This document shows positions 60,729 through 64,000 of a stretch of DNA of 64,000 nucleotides, one piece after another (the stretch's first letter is position 1; the number at the start of each line of letters is the position of its first letter). Under the pieces are notes generated by a model, which saw only the letters and a list, made by a program, of their open reading frames with translations, made no database searches and was not told the origin of the DNA. This stretch comes from Jonquetella anthropi DSM 22815. Its GTDB lineage: Bacteria > Synergistota > Synergistia > Synergistales > Dethiosulfovibrionaceae. The position numbers were made by a program, and so were the translations under genes. The stretch covers positions 667,010 to 731,009 of the forward strand of contig NZ_CM001376.1 in the NCBI RefSeq assembly GCF_000237805.1, read 5' to 3'.

Positions 60729-62375
60729 TTATGACTCAAAAGAGAGAATTTCTTTCCACGCCAGCCGGTCGGCTCTGAGTGGGGTGCTGTCCCGGTAGGT
60801 GACCTGTGCGGGGCCGGCTCCCGCGATGTGGTGAACGTGCTTGCGGGCGGTTCGGTCAACGTTCCATGACGGCTCGCAGCAGGAGCTGTAAAAGAGGGCC
60901 AGCGACGCAGCGGCGGCACAGGCCCGATCGAACGCCTCCTGATCCGCCGGCGGCTGACGGAGAATGACGTGAGAGCCCGGGCGCTCGTGAACGTGAAACC
61001 ACAAGTCGTCGCTTTTAGCCGCTTCAAAAGTAACGTACCGGTTCCCTCGTTCGTTCATCCCAACTAAAATGGTTGTTCCATCCAAGTTGAACCGAAGGTG
61101 CGGGGGAAGGGCGGCGTCCCTGTTCTTAGCCGGACTTTTCTCCTGACGGCCGTATTGGCGGGTAATTTGGGCTGCAAGCAGCTTGAGCGTCGATGGGTCG
61201 TCGACGCGCCGCAAGTTTTCCTCTAGGCCTGTCAGGTCGTCCAGCTCGTTTTGGAGCGTTTCGGTCTGCTGTGTGACCGCTTGGCTGTCCACGCTGAGCT
61301 TTCTGTACTTTTTAAAGTACCGTTCGGCGTTCGCCCGGGGTGAGCGGCTCAGGTCCAGTTGGACCTTGACGGTCTGCTGGCCTTCCTCGTCCCAGTAGGG
61401 GAGAGTCATTTCTGGCGCAGGCTTTAAGGCGAGCGCGGAAAGGTTTTGAATGATGGCCTCGCCCGCTCGGCGGTACCGGTCTCTGGATGCGGACGCTTTG
61501 AGCAGATTGGTCAGATCGTCCAGGTGTTTGCGCCGACGAGAGATGGCCCGCTCCAAAATTTTTGAAGCGTCTTTGGAAATATCTTTGAGAGCCCGTCGCT
61601 CTATTTCGCCGAAGACGGCGTTTGACGCTTCTTGAAGGGCATTCCAGGCCGCGGGCTTTGCGTCGGGCAGCAGAACGCCGCAGCGAGTGAGAAGTGAACC
61701 GGCCCACTGGAGAATCGGGGCGCCGAACAGGGCTTCCCGAAGCCATTGGGCCCCGCGTCGGGCGCTTTCGTCCCGAAGACGGCGAATGAGCGACGGTCCC
61801 ATTCCCTGTGCGGACGGAAGAAGCTCCAGCAGCTGAGAATCGGTCAGCTCAGGCGAGAGTGGACAGGTTCGCAGTGGAGGCGGCGGGGCGTAGGAGAACC
61901 CGGGAAAGATCGGGCGGAGCTGATTCTGCTCCGGCGGCTCGTGCCGCCCGGCCTCGATGATTTTTTTGTCCTCGTCGGTCAAAACGGCGTTTGCCGGCTG
62001 ACCGGCGAGCTCAAAGGCGAGAAAGTAGAACTCCTGGCTACCGGCTCCGACGAAGCGGCTGAATTTCAGCTCTAAAAGCCGGTCACCGTTTGGCTGGACA
62101 GCGCAGGCTAGCTTTGCGCCGGTAAGGTATTTTGTCAGGGCCGCGGCAAACGACGTGGGCTGTGAAAAAGACTTGAGAAGGCTTCGGGCCTTTTGCGGCG
62201 GCAGAACGCACAGTCCAGAGGAGTCGGGACGCCAGCAGAAAAACAGTGTGTCGGCGCCGCGCCACTCAAGGCTCAGCCAGCCGGGGCCGCCAAAGACGCG
62301 GGTGACTGGCCGTCCAACGTAGTCATTTTGAAGATCGCTGAGCCATGCGGCGACCAGTTCGCTTCCTACATTCAC
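60729..62375 (-). CDS. rqcH: NFACT/RqcH-family protein
   Basis: 548 aa. NFACT-N domain with the Asp-Arg dyad of GDRLLELKF (98-99), which corresponds to the essential D97-R98 of Bacillus RqcH; a coiled-coil helical region (about 250-400); and NFACT-R with ILVGMNERGNRYVTFEAAKSDDLWFHVHERPGSHVIL (by segments). RqcH recruits tRNA-Ala to obstructed 50S subunits and adds alanine tails. The older name is fibronectin-binding protein A-like. Both RqcH and tmRNA-SmpB rescue systems are thus present. Confidence 0.9.
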   Translation of the reverse strand: MNVGSELVAAWLSDLQNDYVGRPVTRVFGGPGWLSLEWRGADTLFFCWRPDSSGLCVLPPQKARSLLKSFSQPTSFAAALTKYLTGAKLACAVQPNGDRLLELKFSRFVGAGSQEFYFLAFELAGQPANAVLTDEDKKIIEAGRHEPPEQNQLRPIFPGFSYAPPPPLRTCPLSPELTDSQLLELLPSAQGMGPSLIRRLRDESARRGAQWLREALFGAPILQWAGSLLTRCGVLLPDAKPAAWNALQEASNAVFGEIERRALKDISKDASKILERAISRRRKHLDDLTNLLKASASRDRYRRAGEAIIQNLSALALKPAPEMTLPYWDEEGQQTVKVQLDLSRSPRANAERYFKKYRKLSVDSQAVTQQTETLQNELDDLTGLEENLRRVDDPSTLKLLAAQITRQYGRQEKSPAKNRDAALPPHLRFNLDGTTILVGMNERGNRYVTFEAAKSDDLWFHVHERPGSHVILRQPPADQEAFDRACAAAASLALFYSSCCEPSWNVDRTARKHVHHIAGAGPAQVTYRDSTPLRADRLAWKEILSFES

Positions 62376-62440
62376 CGCGGATCCCTCCTGTCACCTTGTC
62401 ATCGACGAGCCGGAGACTAGAGTAGCCTAGAAAAGAGAGC

Positions 62441-62469
62441 TTGACAAGTCTCGCTCACAACGCTAGAAT
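62441..62469 (+). promoter_or_regulatory. promoter of the tRNA operon
   Basis: TTGACA (62441-62446), 17 bp, TAGAAT (62464-62469). Confidence 0.88.
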
Positions 62470-62485
62470 ACTCGTCGTCGAACTT

Positions 62486-62561
62486 GGGGCTGTGGCGCAG
62501 CTGGGAGCGCGATTCGTTCGCAACGAATAGGTCGCGGGTTCGAATCCCGTCAGCTCCACCA
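62486..62561 (+). tRNA. tRNA-Ala(CGC)
   Basis: 76 nt with CCA; acceptor GGGGCTG/CAGCTCC, anticodon loop TTCGCAA. Confidence 0.96.
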
Positions 62562-62572
62562 TTTTTTCCTTT

Positions 62573-62650
62573 CGGGGCGTAGCGCAGTCTGGTTAGCGCA
62601 CCTGCTTTGGGAGCAGGGGGTCGAAGGTTCGAATCCTTTCGCCCCGACCA
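62573..62650 (+). tRNA. tRNA-Pro(TGG)
   Basis: 78 nt with CCA; acceptor CGGGGCG/CGCCCCG, anticodon loop TTTGGGA. Confidence 0.96.
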
Positions 62651-62676
62651 TGCTATGCGGCGCCCGATCAGAGGAT

Positions 62677-62752
62677 GCGGAAATAGCTCAAGTGGTAGAG
62701 CACTAGCCTTCCAAGCTGGGGGTTGCGGGTTCGAGTCCCGTTTTCCGCTCCA
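62677..62752 (+). tRNA. tRNA-Gly(TCC)
   Basis: 76 nt with CCA; acceptor GCGGAAA/TTTCCGC, anticodon loop CTTCCAA. Confidence 0.95.
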
Positions 62753-62759
62753 TTTACCT

Positions 62760-62836
62760 GCGCCGGTAGCTCAGCCGGATAGAGCAACGGCCTTCTAAGC
62801 CGTAGGTCACGGGTTCGAATCCTGTCCGGCGCGCCA
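62760..62836 (+). tRNA. tRNA-Arg(TCT)
   Basis: 77 nt with CCA; acceptor GCGCCGG/CCGGCGC, anticodon loop CTTCTAA in the stem ACGGC/GCCGT. Confidence 0.96.
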
Positions 62837-62851
62837 TCTTATTTTTTTTAT

Positions 62852-62929
62852 GGTGGATGTAGTTCAGCTGGTTAGAACGCCGGATTGTGGATCCGGAGGT
62901 CGGGGGTTCGAATCCCCTCATCCACCCCA
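62852..62929 (+). tRNA. tRNA-His(GTG)
   Basis: 78 nt with encoded G-1 opposite the C73 discriminator, the His identity pair; anticodon loop TTGTGGA. Confidence 0.96.
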
Positions 62930-62958
62930 CCTTTTCGCCTTCGCTGCGGCAAGAATGT

Positions 62959-63034
62959 GGATCGTTAGCTCAATTGGCAGAGCACCTGACTCTTAATCAG
63001 GGGGTTACAGGTTCGATTCCTGTACGATCCACCA
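62959..63034 (+). tRNA. tRNA-Lys(CTT), copy 1
   Basis: 76 nt with CCA; acceptor GGATCGT/ACGATCC, anticodon loop CTCTTAA. Confidence 0.95.
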
Positions 63035-63044
63035 TCTATTTTTC

Positions 63045-63128
63045 GCGAGAGTGGCGGAATGGCAGACGCGCCAGACTTAGGATCTGGTGCCTTCGGGCGT
63101 AGGGGTTCAAGTCCCCTCTCTCGCACCA
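63045..63128 (+). tRNA. tRNA-Leu(TAG)
   Basis: 84 nt class II tRNA; acceptor GCGAGAG/CTCTCGC, anticodon loop CTTAGGA, long variable arm TGCCTTCGGGCGT. Confidence 0.96.
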
Positions 63129-63139
63129 ACAATTGTTGC

Positions 63140-63215
63140 GGATCGTTAGCTCAATTGGCAGAGCACCTGACTCTTAATCAGGGGGTTACAGGTTCGATTC
63201 CTGTACGATCCACCA
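63140..63215 (+). tRNA. tRNA-Lys(CTT), copy 2
   Basis: Identical over all 76 nt to the copy at 62959, separated from it by tRNA-Leu. Confidence 0.95.
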
Positions 63216-63227
63216 TCCTGTCGTTTC

Positions 63228-63254
63228 CTCCGGCCTGCTGGCCGGAGTTTTTTT
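63228..63254 (+). terminator. intrinsic terminator of the tRNA operon
   Basis: An 8-bp stem CTCCGGCC/GGCCGGAG (63228-63235 with 63240-63247), TGCT loop, seven T. Confidence 0.92.
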
Positions 63255-63324
63255 ATCTGTCATTTTATGCTGCAGACGGCATGTTCTTTGTCCTTGGGGT
63301 GTCGCCCGCTTCCGCGGCGTGTGA

Positions 63325-63330
63325 TATACT
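63325..63330 (+). promoter_or_regulatory. candidate -10 element of tig
   Basis: TATACT preceded by TGTGA, with no good -35 at 16-18 bp. Confidence 0.4.
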
Positions 63331-63380
63331 CTTTGATTGTAATCGAATCTGCATTCACAGGCTTGAAAGGAGTGCTTCTC

Positions 63381-64000
63381 GTGAAGTCGGAACTTCTGTC
63401 ACAGGAGAAGAATGTTGTTACAGTGAAAATCACGATCCCTGCCGAGGATTTTTCCGCTCAAGTTTCTCGGACAATCGCTTCGGTCGGACGCAAGGCAAAC
63501 ATCCCCGGATTTCGTAAGGGGAAGGCGCCGCGGCGCGTGGTGGAGATGCGGTTCGGCAAGGAGGCCCTGAGGGCTGAAGCGCTTGAGGAAATGCTCGCCA
63601 AGACCATGGAAGAGGTGTCTTCTGAGTACGATTTGGAGCCCATCGACGAGCCTAAAGTCGACGTCAAGGACATGGAAGAAGGTCACGACGTGGTTCTGGA
63701 AGCGACCTTCGAAGTGAAGCCGGAGGTTACTCTTCCTGAGTTCGGCGAGATAACCGCCGAAAAACCGTCGTTTGTCATCTCTGACCAGATGGTCGCTGAC
63801 GGTGTTGAGAACGTCCGCCGGTCCCACGGCGAATGGAAGACGTCTGCCAATCCGAGCGCAAGCGGCGACCGGGTGAAGGCCGCCTACACGACGACTATCA
63901 AGGACGACGCCGGCTCGATTCTGTCATCCCATGAGCCGAAAGTGGAGACGTTCATGCTCGACTCCCTCTCGCTCAAGCAGGAAATTGTCGACGCGCTGCT
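63381..64000 (+). CDS. tig: trigger factor, C-terminus cut by window edge
   Basis: 206 residues of an expected 430 or so. GTG 63381 is 8 nt after AAAGGAG. The ribosome-binding signature is NIPGFRKGKAPRRVV (G-F-R-K-G-K at the L23 contact), and DRVKAAYTTTIKDDAG begins the PPIase domain insert. Trigger factor is the ribosome-bound chaperone; clpP and clpX often follow and may lie beyond the window. Confidence 0.96.
   Translation, partial: MKSELLSQEKNVVTVKITIPAEDFSAQVSRTIASVGRKANIPGFRKGKAPRRVVEMRFGKEALRAEALEEMLAKTMEEVSSEYDLEPIDEPKVDVKDMEEGHDVVLEATFEVKPEVTLPEFGEITAEKPSFVISDQMVADGVENVRRSHGEWKTSANPSASGDRVKAAYTTTIKDDAGSILSSHEPKVETFMLDSLSLKQEIVDAL

Overview
The window reads as a chromosomal segment of a Gram-negative, anaerobic, amino-acid-fermenting bacterium. 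I infer the Synergistota (Jonquetella/Pyramidobacter-like) from the combination of moderately high GC, a C69 dipeptidase, indolepyruvate:ferredoxin oxidoreductase beside two phosphate-butyryltransferase/butyrate-kinase pairs, a TrmD with an extra C-terminal RNA-methyltransferase domain, an OmpH/Skp-like envelope chaperone and a class I fructose-bisphosphate aldolase. This placement is inference; no 16S gene is present.

Layout. 1-1.8 kb (minus): start of the F-ATPase operon (atpB-E-F-H, H cut by the edge). 2.1-7.9 kb: tRNA-Ser, a secreted C69 peptidase, three tandem copies of an apparently undescribed ~150-nt small RNA gene, each with its own promoter and terminator, then tmRNA, smpB, tRNA-Pro and an unknown protein. 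8-18.2 kb: a CofE-like ligase, a CNNM/CBS membrane protein, an NlpE-like secreted protein, OmpH, adenosine-specific kinase, radA-leuS-holA and rpsT. 18.3-22.7 kb: dinG and rpmH-rnpA-yidD-yidC-jag. 22.8-33.3 kb: aldolase, aminotransferase, iorA-iorB, buk-ptb, an EamA exporter, a second ptb and buk. Together these can turn an amino acid into its 2-oxoacid, oxidise that to acyl-CoA and harvest ATP through acyl-phosphate. 33.3-35 kb: an asparaginase-fold protein and a LUD protein. 35.1-39.5 kb: ylxM-ffh-rpsP-khpA-rimM-trmD-rplS. 39.7-43 kb: pstSCAB. 43-46 kb: rpsB-tsf-pyrH-frr.

46-56.6 kb is the accessory part: an IS3-family element with a damaged transposase, then a MurJ/Wzx-like flippase, an AT-rich gene that looks like a fusion of a glucuronyl C5-epimerase domain to a Wzy-like polymerase, two glycosyltransferases, a UDP-GlcNAc 2-epimerase and a beta-helix acyltransferase. 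This looks like a horizontally acquired surface polysaccharide locus. 56.7-62.4 kb: ileS preceded by what looks like a complete ribosome-mediated attenuator (leader peptide with Ile-Ile-Ile and four mutually pairing segments), an RluD-type pseudouridine synthase and an RqcH/NFACT protein. 62.4-64 kb: an eight-tRNA operon and the start of tig.

The signals I rate highest are the ileS leader-peptide attenuator, the triplicated small RNA with covarying stems, and the epimerase-polymerase fusion. All coordinates, alignments and motif positions were read by eye; no search was run.
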